Assembly (NCBI RefSeq): GCF_010686755.1
Contig: NZ_JAAGXA010000001.1
Coordinates: forward strand, 496,001 to 560,000
From: Nocardioides zeae
GTDB taxonomy: Bacteria; Actinomycetota; Actinomycetes; Propionibacteriales; Nocardioidaceae
Reading direction: 5' to 3'
DNA length: 64,000 nucleotides
The notes beneath the pieces were generated by a model. The model saw only the letters and a program-made list of their open reading frames with translations, was not told where the DNA came from and did no database searches. Shown in pieces: positions 17,049 through 25,499 of the stretch (position 1 is its first letter; every line of letters begins with the position of its first letter). Made by a program: the position numbers and the translations under genes.

Positions 17049-18688
17049 CCCTGGTCAGGGATGCCATCGGAAACCTGCTGGTCGACCTCGGCGTGCGCAC
17101 CGTGTTCGGCGTGGTGGGCAGCGGCAACTTCCACTACACCAACGCGATGACCGCCCGCGGCGCCCGCTTCGTCGCCGCGCGGCACGAGGGCGGGGCGGCC
17201 ACCATGGCCGACGCCCACGCCCGGATGTCCGACGAGGTCACGGTCCTCTCGCTGCACCAGGGCTGCGGCTACACCAACGCCCTCACGGGGATCGCGGAGG
17301 CGGCCAAGAGCTCGACCCGGCTCCTCGTGCTGACGGCGGAGGCGACCGAGCCGACGTCCAACTTCGCGATCGACCAGGCCGCCATGGCCGTCGGTGCGGG
17401 TGCGGTCGCCATGCGGGTGCGTTCCCCCGAGACCGCGCTCGTCGACGTGGCGCGGGCGTTCGCCACCTGCCAGGACCAGGGCCGCACCGTCGTGCTCAAC
17501 GTCCCCATCGACGTGCAGGACCGACTCCTCCCGGACGACGCGGCGACCCGGCAGTTCGTGCCCGTCGCCCCGCCGCAGCCGGCGCTCGAGGAGCTGGAGC
17601 GGTTCGCGGACCTGCTGCTCGCGGCGGAGCGCCCCGTGTTCGTCGCGGGACGCGGCAGCCGATCGCCCGGCGCGAAGGAGGCGCTGCGCGAGCTCGCCGC
17701 CCGCACCGGGGCGCTGCTCGCGACGTCCGCAGTGGCCCGCGGCATGTTCAACGACGACAGCTGGGGGATCGACGTCTCCGGCGGCTTCAGCTCGCCGCTC
17801 ACGGCCGAGCTGGTGGCCGGGGCGGACCTCGTCGTCGGCTTCGGCTGCGCGCTGAACATGTGGACGATGCGGCACGGCCGCCTGATCGCCCCCGACGCCA
17901 CCGTCGTGCAGGTCGACATCGACCCGTCGGCGATCGGTCGCAACCGCGACGTCCACCTCGGCCTGTGGGGCGGCGTCGCACCGACCGCCACCGCGACGAC
18001 GCGGCTCCTCGACCTGCGCGACGAGCCCGTGCGCACCGGCTACCGCAGCGCCGAGATCGGCGAGCGGATCCGCGCCGGGCTGCGGTGGAACCAGCTCGAC
18101 ATCGTCGACGAGTCCGCCGACGGCCTGGTCGACCCCCGCGCGCTGACCGCCGAGCTCAACAACCTGCTCCCCGCCGAGCGCATCGTCTCGGTCGACTCCG
18201 GCAACTTCCTGGGATTCCCGAGCATGTACCTCGACGTCCCCGACGAGTACGGCTTCTGCTTCACCCAGGCCTTCCAGTCGGTGGGCCTCGGCCTGGCGAC
18301 CGGCATCGGCGCGGCGCTCGCCCGTCCGGACCGCCTGCCGGTCGTCGGGGTCGGGGACGGCGGGTTCCTCATGGGCATCTCCGAGCTCGAGACGGCGGTG
18401 CGGCTCGGCCTGCCCCTGCTCGTCGTGGTCTACGACGACGCCATGTACGGCGCGGAGGTCCACCACTTCGGCGCGGGGGAGTCGCTCGACCACGTGACCT
18501 TCCCCGACGGCGACCTCGCCGCCATCGCCCGCGGCCACGGCTGCGAGGCGGTCACGGTGCGCGACACGGCCGACCTGGCCCCGGTCAAGGACTGGGTCTC
18601 GTCGGGTCCGACCCGCCCCATGGTCATCGACGCCAAGGTGCTCTCCCGCGAGGGCTCCTGGTGGCTGCACGAGGCCTTCGGTCACTGA
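17045..18688 (+). CDS. ThDP-dependent decarboxylase, benzoylformate decarboxylase / acetolactate synthase-like
   Basis: The protein has 547 residues with the three-domain ThDP layout. The cofactor-activating glutamate is Glu48 in RHEGGAATMADAHAR. The central domain is ~185-330. The ThDP/Mg motif starts at GDG 437-439 and runs to YDDAMYGAE. It has no FAD-type acetolactate synthase hallmark that I can point to. Aryl-glyoxylate decarboxylation is plausible: isatinate is 2-aminophenylglyoxylate, the presumed product of the preceding hydrolase. GTG at 17045 overlaps the cyclase stop. Confidence 0.7.
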   Translation: MTLVRDAIGNLLVDLGVRTVFGVVGSGNFHYTNAMTARGARFVAARHEGGAATMADAHARMSDEVTVLSLHQGCGYTNALTGIAEAAKSSTRLLVLTAEATEPTSNFAIDQAAMAVGAGAVAMRVRSPETALVDVARAFATCQDQGRTVVLNVPIDVQDRLLPDDAATRQFVPVAPPQPALEELERFADLLLAAERPVFVAGRGSRSPGAKEALRELAARTGALLATSAVARGMFNDDSWGIDVSGGFSSPLTAELVAGADLVVGFGCALNMWTMRHGRLIAPDATVVQVDIDPSAIGRNRDVHLGLWGGVAPTATATTRLLDLRDEPVRTGYRSAEIGERIRAGLRWNQLDIVDESADGLVDPRALTAELNNLLPAERIVSVDSGNFLGFPSMYLDVPDEYGFCFTQAFQSVGLGLATGIGAALARPDRLPVVGVGDGGFLMGISELETAVRLGLPLLVVVYDDAMYGAEVHHFGAGESLDHVTFPDGDLAAIARGHGCEAVTVRDTADLAPVKDWVSSGPTRPMVIDAKVLSREGSWWLHEAFGH

Positions 18689-18689
18689 C

Positions 18690-19610
18690 ATGTCCGACCG
18701 GGCTGCCCGACCCCTGATGGAGGACGACGTGGAGACGACGACGAGCGTCACGGCGGCACCACCGCCCGTGACCACCGATCCGGCCGCTGCCGGACCACCC
18801 GAACGACGTACGCCGCGGCGACCGGCGCGACGCATCGCGTCCGGCCGCGGTCGGGTGCTGCGCCGCGGCGCCACCGGCGTGCTCGGCACGCTGCTCGTGT
18901 GGGAGGTCGTCGCCCGCTTCGACCTGCTGCCCCGGGACGCTCTGCCCCCGGCCTCCAGCACGATCGCGCGAGCCGCCGAGCTCGTCGTCGACACGACCTT
19001 CCTCGGCAACGTCGGCGCCACGCTGTGGGCCTCGCTCGTCGGCTACCTCCTCGCCCTCGTGGTGGCCCTGCCCCTGGGCATGCTGCTGGGCCTCTCGGAC
19101 CGGCTCTACCTGGTGAGCTCCACGGTCATCGAGCTGCTGCGCCCCCTGCCCCCGGTGGGCCTGGTGCCCCTGCTGGTGCTCGTCGCCGGCCAGGGGTTGG
19201 AGATGAAGGCGGCCGTGGTGGCGCTCGGCTGCGTCTGGCCGCTGCTCATCAACACCATCCACGGGGTGCACGCCACCGACTCCACCGCACGCGCCACCGC
19301 CCGGTCGTTCGGGTGGTCGCGCCGTCAGGTGGCGATCCGCGTGGTGTGGCCCTCGGCGATCCCGTCGGTGCTCACCGGCGTGCGCATCACCGTCTCCGTG
19401 GCGCTCATCCTCTGCGTCGGCGCGGAGTTCATCGGAGGCAGCACCGCGGGGCTCGGCAGCTGGCTGCTGCAGCAGAGCATGCTGCCGGGCGGTATCGAGA
19501 GCGTGTGCGCCGGCGTCGTGATCGCCGGCAGCCTCGGCCTCCTCATCAACGGCGCGGTGAGCGCCCTCGAGACGCGGTTCGCTGCCTGGGCCCGACGGGA
19601 GGAGGCATGA
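18690..19610 (+). CDS. ABC transporter permease (SsuC/TauC type), first copy
   Basis: The protein has 306 residues with about six membrane segments, starting after a ~50-residue hydrophilic Pro/Arg-rich N-terminus. The permease EAA-type loop lies near ATARSFGWSRRQVAIRVVWPSAIPSVLTG. It belongs to the nitrate/sulfonate/aromatic-acid importer group. Its ATG is one base after the decarboxylase stop, and the end overlaps the second permease by ATGA. The true start may be an internal ATG (the in-frame MEDDVETT) that shortens the N-terminus. Confidence 0.8.
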   Translation: MSDRAARPLMEDDVETTTSVTAAPPPVTTDPAAAGPPERRTPRRPARRIASGRGRVLRRGATGVLGTLLVWEVVARFDLLPRDALPPASSTIARAAELVVDTTFLGNVGATLWASLVGYLLALVVALPLGMLLGLSDRLYLVSSTVIELLRPLPPVGLVPLLVLVAGQGLEMKAAVVALGCVWPLLINTIHGVHATDSTARATARSFGWSRRQVAIRVVWPSAIPSVLTGVRITVSVALILCVGAEFIGGSTAGLGSWLLQQSMLPGGIESVCAGVVIAGSLGLLINGAVSALETRFAAWARREEA

Positions 19611-20428
19611 GCACCGCCGTCGCCCCCGGGATCCGGGTGCAGCTCACGCGCTTCGCCATCGGCTGGATCGGTGCCGTCGTGCTCCTCGGCTGCTGGCAGC
19701 TGGCCACGGCCCGCTCCGACTCGGCCTTCTTCCCCACGCCGCTGGAGATCGTCGCGGACATCCACGAGCGCTGGTTCTCGGCCGGCATCGGGGGAGGGGT
19801 CCTGACCGACGCGTTCTTCCAGGACGTGACCCCCAGCCTCCAGCGTCTCGCGCTCGGGCTGCTCGTCGCCTGGGCGGTCGGCATCTCGCTGGGCGTCGTC
19901 CTCGGGCGGGTACGCACCGTCGCGGAGTACCTCGAGCCGCTGCTGCACTTCATGCGGGCGCTGCCCGGTCCCGTGCTACTGCCGCTCGCCCTGGTGCTGG
20001 TCGGCACGGGGACCAGCATGCGGGTCTCGCTCATCGCGTTCGGCGCGGTCTGGCCCATCCTGTTCAACACCTACAGCGCCGTGCGCCAGGTCCCCGAGTG
20101 CTTCATCGACAACGCCAAGGTGGCACGGGTCTCCCGGCCCGCCCTGCTGTTCCGGGTGATCCTGCCGGCGGCCAGCACCGGCATCTTCGCCGGTCTCCGC
20201 GTGTCGACCTCGCTCGGCATCATCCTGCTGATCGCCTCCGAGCTGGTCGCGGCCACCGACGGCATCGGCTTCGGGCTCACGCAGTCCCAGCGGTCGTTCC
20301 AGTTCGTGGCGATGTGGTCGTTCATCGTCGCGCTCTCGCTGCTGGGCTACGTCGCCAACCTGATCCTCTCGGGCGTCGAGACCCGGATCCTGCGGTGGCA
20401 CCGCCTCATGGCCGCCATCCAGGACTGA
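19607..20428 (+). CDS. ABC transporter permease (SsuC/TauC type), second copy
   Basis: The protein has 273 residues, about six membrane segments and a cytoplasmic EAA loop (IDNAKVARVSRPALLFRVI). It is a second, diverged permease of the same class, so the importer is probably a heterodimer. It is translationally coupled to the first permease and followed after 66 bp by the ATPase gene. Confidence 0.85.
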   Translation: MSTAVAPGIRVQLTRFAIGWIGAVVLLGCWQLATARSDSAFFPTPLEIVADIHERWFSAGIGGGVLTDAFFQDVTPSLQRLALGLLVAWAVGISLGVVLGRVRTVAEYLEPLLHFMRALPGPVLLPLALVLVGTGTSMRVSLIAFGAVWPILFNTYSAVRQVPECFIDNAKVARVSRPALLFRVILPAASTGIFAGLRVSTSLGIILLIASELVAATDGIGFGLTQSQRSFQFVAMWSFIVALSLLGYVANLILSGVETRILRWHRLMAAIQD

Positions 20429-20494
20429 TCGCCCCGCCTATCGACCCCACCCCTCCACCCCCTCGCACCCCCCGAACCGAAGGACGGAATCTCC

Positions 20495-21283
20495 ATGAGC
20501 CCTGCCCTCCTCGAGGTCACCGACCTCCGGCACAGCTACCAGACCCGCCAGGGCGAGCACACGGTCCTCGACGGGCTGACCTTCTCCGTGGAGCGCGGCG
20601 AGTTCGTCTCCATCGTGGGCCCGTCGGGCTGCGGCAAGACCACGCTGCTGCGGTCGCTCTCGGGGCTGCTGCGCCCCAGCGGGGGCACGGTCGCCCTCGG
20701 TGGCACCGTCATCGACGGCGTCCCGCAGGGGCTGGCCATGGTGTTCCAGGACTACCGGGGCTCGCTGTTCCCCTGGCGCCGGGTGGGGGAGAACGTCGAG
20801 TTCCCCCTCCTCGGCAGCGTGCCGAAGTCCGAGCGGCGGCGTCGCACGGAGGAGTCCCTCGAGGCCGTGGGCCTCGCGGCCGCCGCCGACCGCTACCCCT
20901 GGCAGCTGTCGGGCGGCATGCAGCAGCGCGTCGCGATCGCGCGGGCGCTGGCCATGCGTCCGGAGCTCCTGCTCATGGACGAGCCGTTCGCCTCCGTCGA
21001 CGCCCAGACGCGCTCCGACCTGGAGGACCTGCTGCTCCGGGTGCGTGAGCAGTTCGACATGACCATCCTGTTCGTCACCCACGACGTCGACGAGAGCGTC
21101 TACCTCAGCACGCGCGTGCTCTCGCTCAGCAAGGCGCCGACCGTGCAGACGGCCGACGTCACCGTCCCGCTCGCCTTCCCGCGCGACCAGATCACCACTC
21201 GCGAGGAGGGCGCCTTCGTGACGACCCGCAGCGAGGTCGCGCGGCTCATCCGCCAGGCAGGCCCCGGCGGCCTCGCCGCCTGA
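20495..21283 (+). CDS. ABC transporter ATP-binding protein (SsuB/TauB type)
   Basis: The protein has 262 residues. Walker A is GPSGCGKTT, the signature is LSGGMQQRVAIARAL, Walker B is LLLMDEPFASVDA, and the switch histidine is in FVTHDVDES. It powers the import system made with the two permeases and the lipoprotein encoded next. The ATG follows GAAGGACGG. Substrate specificity cannot be read from the ATPase. Confidence 0.92.
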   Translation: MSPALLEVTDLRHSYQTRQGEHTVLDGLTFSVERGEFVSIVGPSGCGKTTLLRSLSGLLRPSGGTVALGGTVIDGVPQGLAMVFQDYRGSLFPWRRVGENVEFPLLGSVPKSERRRRTEESLEAVGLAAAADRYPWQLSGGMQQRVAIARALAMRPELLLMDEPFASVDAQTRSDLEDLLLRVREQFDMTILFVTHDVDESVYLSTRVLSLSKAPTVQTADVTVPLAFPRDQITTREEGAFVTTRSEVARLIRQAGPGGLAA

Positions 21284-21362
21284 ACCAGGCGTCGTACCCC
21301 GACGCACACCGGCCCGACGAGGTGCCGACCCCGAGTCTCGGAGAACCCGTAGGAGAGACCCC

Positions 21363-22325
21363 ATGACCACCACCTCCACCCTGCTGCGCCGACTGACCGC
21401 GTCCGGCGCTGCCGTCGCCCTGGCGGCCGTCACGCTCACCGCCTGCGGCGGCGACGACGACACGACCGCCGACGGGTTGACCCGTGTGACGCTCTCGATC
21501 CCGCCCGTCGGTGACTCGCTGCCCGTCTACCAGGCCATCAGCAAGGGCTACTTCGAGGACGAGGGGTTGTCGGTCGAGCTGACCCCCGCGGCGAACGGTG
21601 CCACCACGATCAACGCGTTGGTCTCCGGCAGCACCGACCTGGCGCTCGTCTCGTACCCGTCGCTCATCACGGCCTACGCCTCCGACCTCCCCGTGACCAT
21701 CGCGGCCCCCGCGATCGCCGGTACGGAGGAGTACCAGGCCGGTCTCTACGTGCTCGCCGATTCGCCCATCGAGGAGCCCGCCGACATGTTGGGCAAGAAG
21801 TTCGCCACGCCCAGCCTCGGCTCGGTCGGCGACATCTGGTTCCGCGGAGTGCTGCTCGACGAGGGACTGGACTACGAGGACGTCGAGTTCGTCGAGCTGC
21901 CGCAGGCCAACATGGCGGCCGCGCTGGAGGCGGGCGACGTGGACGGCATCTTCCAGACCGAGCCGACGCTGAGCGCCACGAAGGCCGACCTCGACGTGCG
22001 GGCCATCGGCTTCCAGGAGGGTCCGCAGGGCCTGTTCGCGACGTCCACCTCCACGCTCGAGGACGACCCGGAGGTCGTCGAGGGCTTCCGTGCCGCGATG
22101 GCCCGCGCCGTGGCGGACCTCGAGGAGGACCCGCGCGCCGTCGCCGTCGCGCAGATGCCGGCCAACACCGAGATGTCTGCCGAGACCGCCGAGACGATGG
22201 GCCTGCCGGCCTACGAGACGGAGTACGACGCCGATGGCGTCCAGGACGTCATCGACCTGATGGCCGAGGTCGGCCTCATCGAGGAGCCCTTCGACGCCTC
22301 GGACCTCTGGCGGGACCTCGACTGA
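21363..22325 (+). CDS. ABC transporter substrate-binding lipoprotein (NMT1/SsuA type)
   Basis: The protein has 320 residues. The Sec signal peptide ends at lipobox LTAC with Cys28, so the mature protein is membrane-anchored. The mature part has the NMT1/THI5-like pattern: YQAISKGYFEDEGLSVEL near the start, then GSTDLALVSYPSL. These proteins bind sulfonates, nitrate, pyrimidine precursors or small aromatic acids. Within this catabolic set, an aromatic or heteroaromatic carboxylate is the natural guess. The ATG follows GGAGAGA. Confidence 0.85.
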   Translation: MTTTSTLLRRLTASGAAVALAAVTLTACGGDDDTTADGLTRVTLSIPPVGDSLPVYQAISKGYFEDEGLSVELTPAANGATTINALVSGSTDLALVSYPSLITAYASDLPVTIAAPAIAGTEEYQAGLYVLADSPIEEPADMLGKKFATPSLGSVGDIWFRGVLLDEGLDYEDVEFVELPQANMAAALEAGDVDGIFQTEPTLSATKADLDVRAIGFQEGPQGLFATSTSTLEDDPEVVEGFRAAMARAVADLEEDPRAVAVAQMPANTEMSAETAETMGLPAYETEYDADGVQDVIDLMAEVGLIEEPFDASDLWRDLD

Positions 22326-22334
22326 CCCATCCGC

Positions 22335-22398
22335 GCGGCCCCACGGGGCCGCTGTGTCCCGCCCCACCGCGACAGGTCGGGAGCCGCCCCGGGGCGGC
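22335..22398 (+). terminator. Two intercistronic hairpins between the importer and the thiolase gene
   Basis: GCGGCCCC(22335-22342)/GGGGCCGC(22345-22352) and GCCGCCCC/GGGGCGGC (22383-22398) are GC-rich perfect stems in the 88-bp gap before the thiolase-like gene. There is no T-run. They could reduce read-through or stabilise the upstream message. Confidence 0.35.
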
Positions 22399-22413
22399 CC
22401 CGCAGGAGGAACC

Positions 22414-23562
22414 ATGAGCAGCACCACGTCAGGACACGTCGCCGTCATCGGCGCCGGCGAGTCGCCGTACACCCGTCACCCGGCGGCCGGTACGACGACG
22501 GCGGGCGTGCTCGGCGACGCGGTCCGCCGCGCGCTGGCGGACGCCGGCCTCAGCACCGCCGACGTCGACGGCTTCGGGGTGTCCAGCTTCACCCTGGGGC
22601 CGGACCACGCCGTCGACCTCGCCTGGCGCCTGGGCCTGCAGGTCGACTGGTTGATGCAGGACACCAACGGCGGGGCCAGTGCCGGCGGCATGCTGCAGCA
22701 CGCGGTGCGGGCCGTCGAGGCCGGCGACGCGTCGGTCGTGGTGCTGGTGGCGGGCGACCTCATGGACCGCGAGGTGCACGTCGAGATGGTGCGGCGCTAC
22801 AACCGGGCGACGGCGGAGCACCTCGCGCCGCTGCCGATGACGGGACCGAACGCGCTCTTCGCGATGCTCACGCGTCGCCAGATGGACCGGTTCGGCCTGA
22901 CGCGGGAGCACTACGGCCGCCTCGTCGTGGCCCAGCGCGCGTGGGCGGCCGCCAACCCCGGGGCCGTCTACCGCACGCCCCTCGACCTGGAGGACTACCT
23001 CGCGGCGCCGACGGTGGCCGAGCCCCTCGGGCGCTACGACTGCGTGCCGCCCGTGACGGGCGCGGACGCGGTGGTGGTGGCCGCCGAGACCCGGGCGAGC
23101 GGACGCTGCGCGCGGGTGCTCGCGGTGGCCACGACGTACAACACCGACGACCAGGCCGGCGACGGTCTCACCACGGGGGTCGCCTCGTGCGCGCCCCGTG
23201 CCTTCGAGCACGCCGGTGTCGCGCCCGCCGACGTGGACGTCGTGAGCGTCTACGACGACTACCCGGCGATGGTCGTCGCCCAGCTCGCGGACCTCGGCCT
23301 GCCCGGGGCGGACGACCTGCCCCGCCTGCTGGCCCTCGTGGGCGAGCGGGACCTGCCCGTCAACACCTCCGGCGGGCAGCTCTCCGCCGGGCAGCCCGGC
23401 GCGGGCGGCGGCATGCACGGCCTCGTCGAGGTGGTGCGGCAGCTCCGGGGCCAGGCCGACGGCCGGCAGGTCGGTGGTCGCATCGGCGTGGTGACCGGCT
23501 ACGGGATGGTGCTCTACCGCCACGGTGCGTGCGGCAACGTCGCGGTGCTGGAGGCGGCATGA
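22414..23562 (+). CDS. Thiolase-like protein (SCPx/Ltp2 group), probable retro-aldolase
   Basis: The protein has 382 residues of thiolase fold. The position of the acyl-accepting thiolase cysteine reads NGGASAGG (85-92) with no Cys. The C-terminal thiolase cysteine loop reads GYGM with Tyr363. The conserved NTSGGQLSAGQPGAGGGMH loop is present. Lack of the nucleophile is seen in Ltp2-type steroid side-chain aldolases, which cleave beta-hydroxyacyl-CoA and need a DUF35 partner. Here the DUF35 domain is in the next protein, coupled by ATGA. AGGAGGA (22404-22410) marks the start. Confidence 0.75.
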   Translation: MSSTTSGHVAVIGAGESPYTRHPAAGTTTAGVLGDAVRRALADAGLSTADVDGFGVSSFTLGPDHAVDLAWRLGLQVDWLMQDTNGGASAGGMLQHAVRAVEAGDASVVVLVAGDLMDREVHVEMVRRYNRATAEHLAPLPMTGPNALFAMLTRRQMDRFGLTREHYGRLVVAQRAWAAANPGAVYRTPLDLEDYLAAPTVAEPLGRYDCVPPVTGADAVVVAAETRASGRCARVLAVATTYNTDDQAGDGLTTGVASCAPRAFEHAGVAPADVDVVSVYDDYPAMVVAQLADLGLPGADDLPRLLALVGERDLPVNTSGGQLSAGQPGAGGGMHGLVEVVRQLRGQADGRQVGGRIGVVTGYGMVLYRHGACGNVAVLEAA

Positions 23563-25469
23563 GCCTCGTGATCCAGCGCTGCACGACCTGCGGCCGGACC
23601 CTCTTCCCCGACCGGGTGCTCTGCCCGGAGTGCGGCGGCGCCCAGCTGTCCCACGAGACCCTCGAGGTCGGCACCGTCACCGACCACACCCGCACCTCCG
23701 AGGGGCACGTCCTGCTCACGCTGGAGGTCGACGCGGGGCTCCGCGTGATCGGTCGGCTGCTTGGCGCCGGAGCCGTGACGACCGGCGACGTGCTGCCGCT
23801 CGTCGGCCACGACGACCACCCGGGTCCCGCGGCGTACGTGCCCCGGCCGGACGGCGGCACCACGCCGAGCGGGTCGGTGGTCCCGGCCGACGCCCACCGC
23901 CTGCCGGAGGACCCCACGCTGCGCTCCGCGACCGTGCCCGGCCTGCTCCGTGCCCGTGCAGAGCTCACGCCGGACGCGCCGCTGCTGCGCTGCGGACCGG
24001 TGCGCCGTACGGCGCGGGAGATGCTCGACGCGGTGTCCCGGGCGGGCGGCGCGCTCGTGGAGCGGGGCATCGGGCGTGGCGACAAGGTCGCGCTCATGGC
24101 GGCGAACCGGGTGGAGCTCCTCGACCTGGTGCTGGGCGCTGCCTGGATCGGTGCCGTGGCTGTGCCGATCAACACCGCGGCCCGCGGGGAGCAGCTGCAC
24201 CACGTGCTGACGAACTCGCAGGCCCGGCTCCTCGTCATCGAGCCGGAGCTCCTCGAGGCCGTCCAGGACCTGCCGCCGTTGCCCGACCTGCGGGAGCGGT
24301 GGGTGCTGGAGAATGACACCTCTGTCCTCGGGGCGGCGGTCGAGGCCGCCGACGTGCGGGCGGGCGACCCGGCCGCGATCCTCTACACCTCGGGGACGAC
24401 CGGCGTCTCCAAGGGCGTCGTGTGCCCCCACGGCCAGTTCTCCTGGTGGGGACGCAACGTGAGCGCGCAGCTCGGCCTGCGCAGCGACGACGTGCTCCAC
24501 ACCTGCCTGCCGCTGTTCCACACCAACGCGCTCAACGCCTTCAGCCAGGCCGTCGTCGCCGGCGCGACGTACGTGCTGGGCGGGCGCTTCTCGGCGTCCC
24601 GGTTCTGGTCGCAGATGGTGGAGAGCGGCGCGACCGTGACCTACCTCCTGGGCGCGATGGTGAGCATCCTCGACCGCCGTCCGCCCTCTCCGCTCGACCG
24701 CGCCCACCGGGTGCGCCTCGCCCTGTCGCCGGCGACGCCCGCGGCGCTGGTGGGCCCGTTCCGCGAGCGGTTCGGCGTGGAGCTGCTGGACGGCTACGGC
24801 TCGACGGAGACCAACGCCGTGCTCGCGACCCCGCCGGGGGCGCAGCGTCCGGGGTACGTCGGCACGGTCCAGCCGGGGTTCACCGCCCGGGTGGTGGACG
24901 AGGACGGCGCGCCGGTCCCGCCCGGCGAGCCGGGGGAGCTGCTCGTGCGCAGCGACCAGCCGTTCGCCTTCGCGTCGGGGTACTTCCACATGCCCGAGGC
25001 GACCGCGGCCTCCTGGCAGGACCTGTGGTTCCACACCGGTGACCGCGTCGTCCTCGAGGCCGACGGCTGGGTCCGCTTCGTGGACCGCATCAAGGACGTC
25101 ATCCGCCGTCGGGGCGAGAACATCTCGGCCTCGGAGGTCGAGTCGGTGCTCGGGCAGCATCCCGCCGTCGCCGCCGCGGCCGTCTACGCGGTCGACTCCG
25201 AGCTCGGGGAGGACGAGGTGATGGCCGCGCTCGTCACCGAACCGGATCGCGAGCTCGACGTGGACGACCTCGTCGCCTTCTGCCGCCCCCGCCTGGCGGG
25301 CTACGCCATCCCGCGCTTCATCCGTGTCGTCGACGACCTGCCCCTCACCGAGAACGGCAAGGTCCGCAAGCCGGCCCTCCGTGCCCTCGGGACCGACGGG
25401 GCCTGGGACCGGGAGGCCGACCGCGACGCGCGCGCGGGCTCGGTCGCCGCCCAGGTCGTCCCCTCGTGA
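23559..25469 (+). CDS. DUF35 (zinc ribbon + OB-fold) fused to an acyl-CoA ligase
   Basis: The protein has 636 residues. Residues 1-110 are a DUF35 module: zinc ribbon Cys8, Cys11, Cys22, Cys25, then an OB-fold (VLLTLEVDAGLRVIGRLLGAG). Residues ~125-615 are an ANL-family CoA ligase of CaiC type, with P-loop ILYTSGTTGVSKG, DGYGSTETN, WFHTGD and the C-terminal lysine in ENGKVRKP. DUF35 proteins normally act as separate partners of thiolase-like enzymes, so the fusion ties activation of an acid to the thiolase encoded just upstream. The ATG overlaps that gene by 4 bp. Confidence 0.82.
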   Translation: MSLVIQRCTTCGRTLFPDRVLCPECGGAQLSHETLEVGTVTDHTRTSEGHVLLTLEVDAGLRVIGRLLGAGAVTTGDVLPLVGHDDHPGPAAYVPRPDGGTTPSGSVVPADAHRLPEDPTLRSATVPGLLRARAELTPDAPLLRCGPVRRTAREMLDAVSRAGGALVERGIGRGDKVALMAANRVELLDLVLGAAWIGAVAVPINTAARGEQLHHVLTNSQARLLVIEPELLEAVQDLPPLPDLRERWVLENDTSVLGAAVEAADVRAGDPAAILYTSGTTGVSKGVVCPHGQFSWWGRNVSAQLGLRSDDVLHTCLPLFHTNALNAFSQAVVAGATYVLGGRFSASRFWSQMVESGATVTYLLGAMVSILDRRPPSPLDRAHRVRLALSPATPAALVGPFRERFGVELLDGYGSTETNAVLATPPGAQRPGYVGTVQPGFTARVVDEDGAPVPPGEPGELLVRSDQPFAFASGYFHMPEATAASWQDLWFHTGDRVVLEADGWVRFVDRIKDVIRRRGENISASEVESVLGQHPAVAAAAVYAVDSELGEDEVMAALVTEPDRELDVDDLVAFCRPRLAGYAIPRFIRVVDDLPLTENGKVRKPALRALGTDGAWDREADRDARAGSVAAQVVPS

Positions 25470-25499
25470 CCACCGATCCCCATCGAACCGGGAGCTCCC

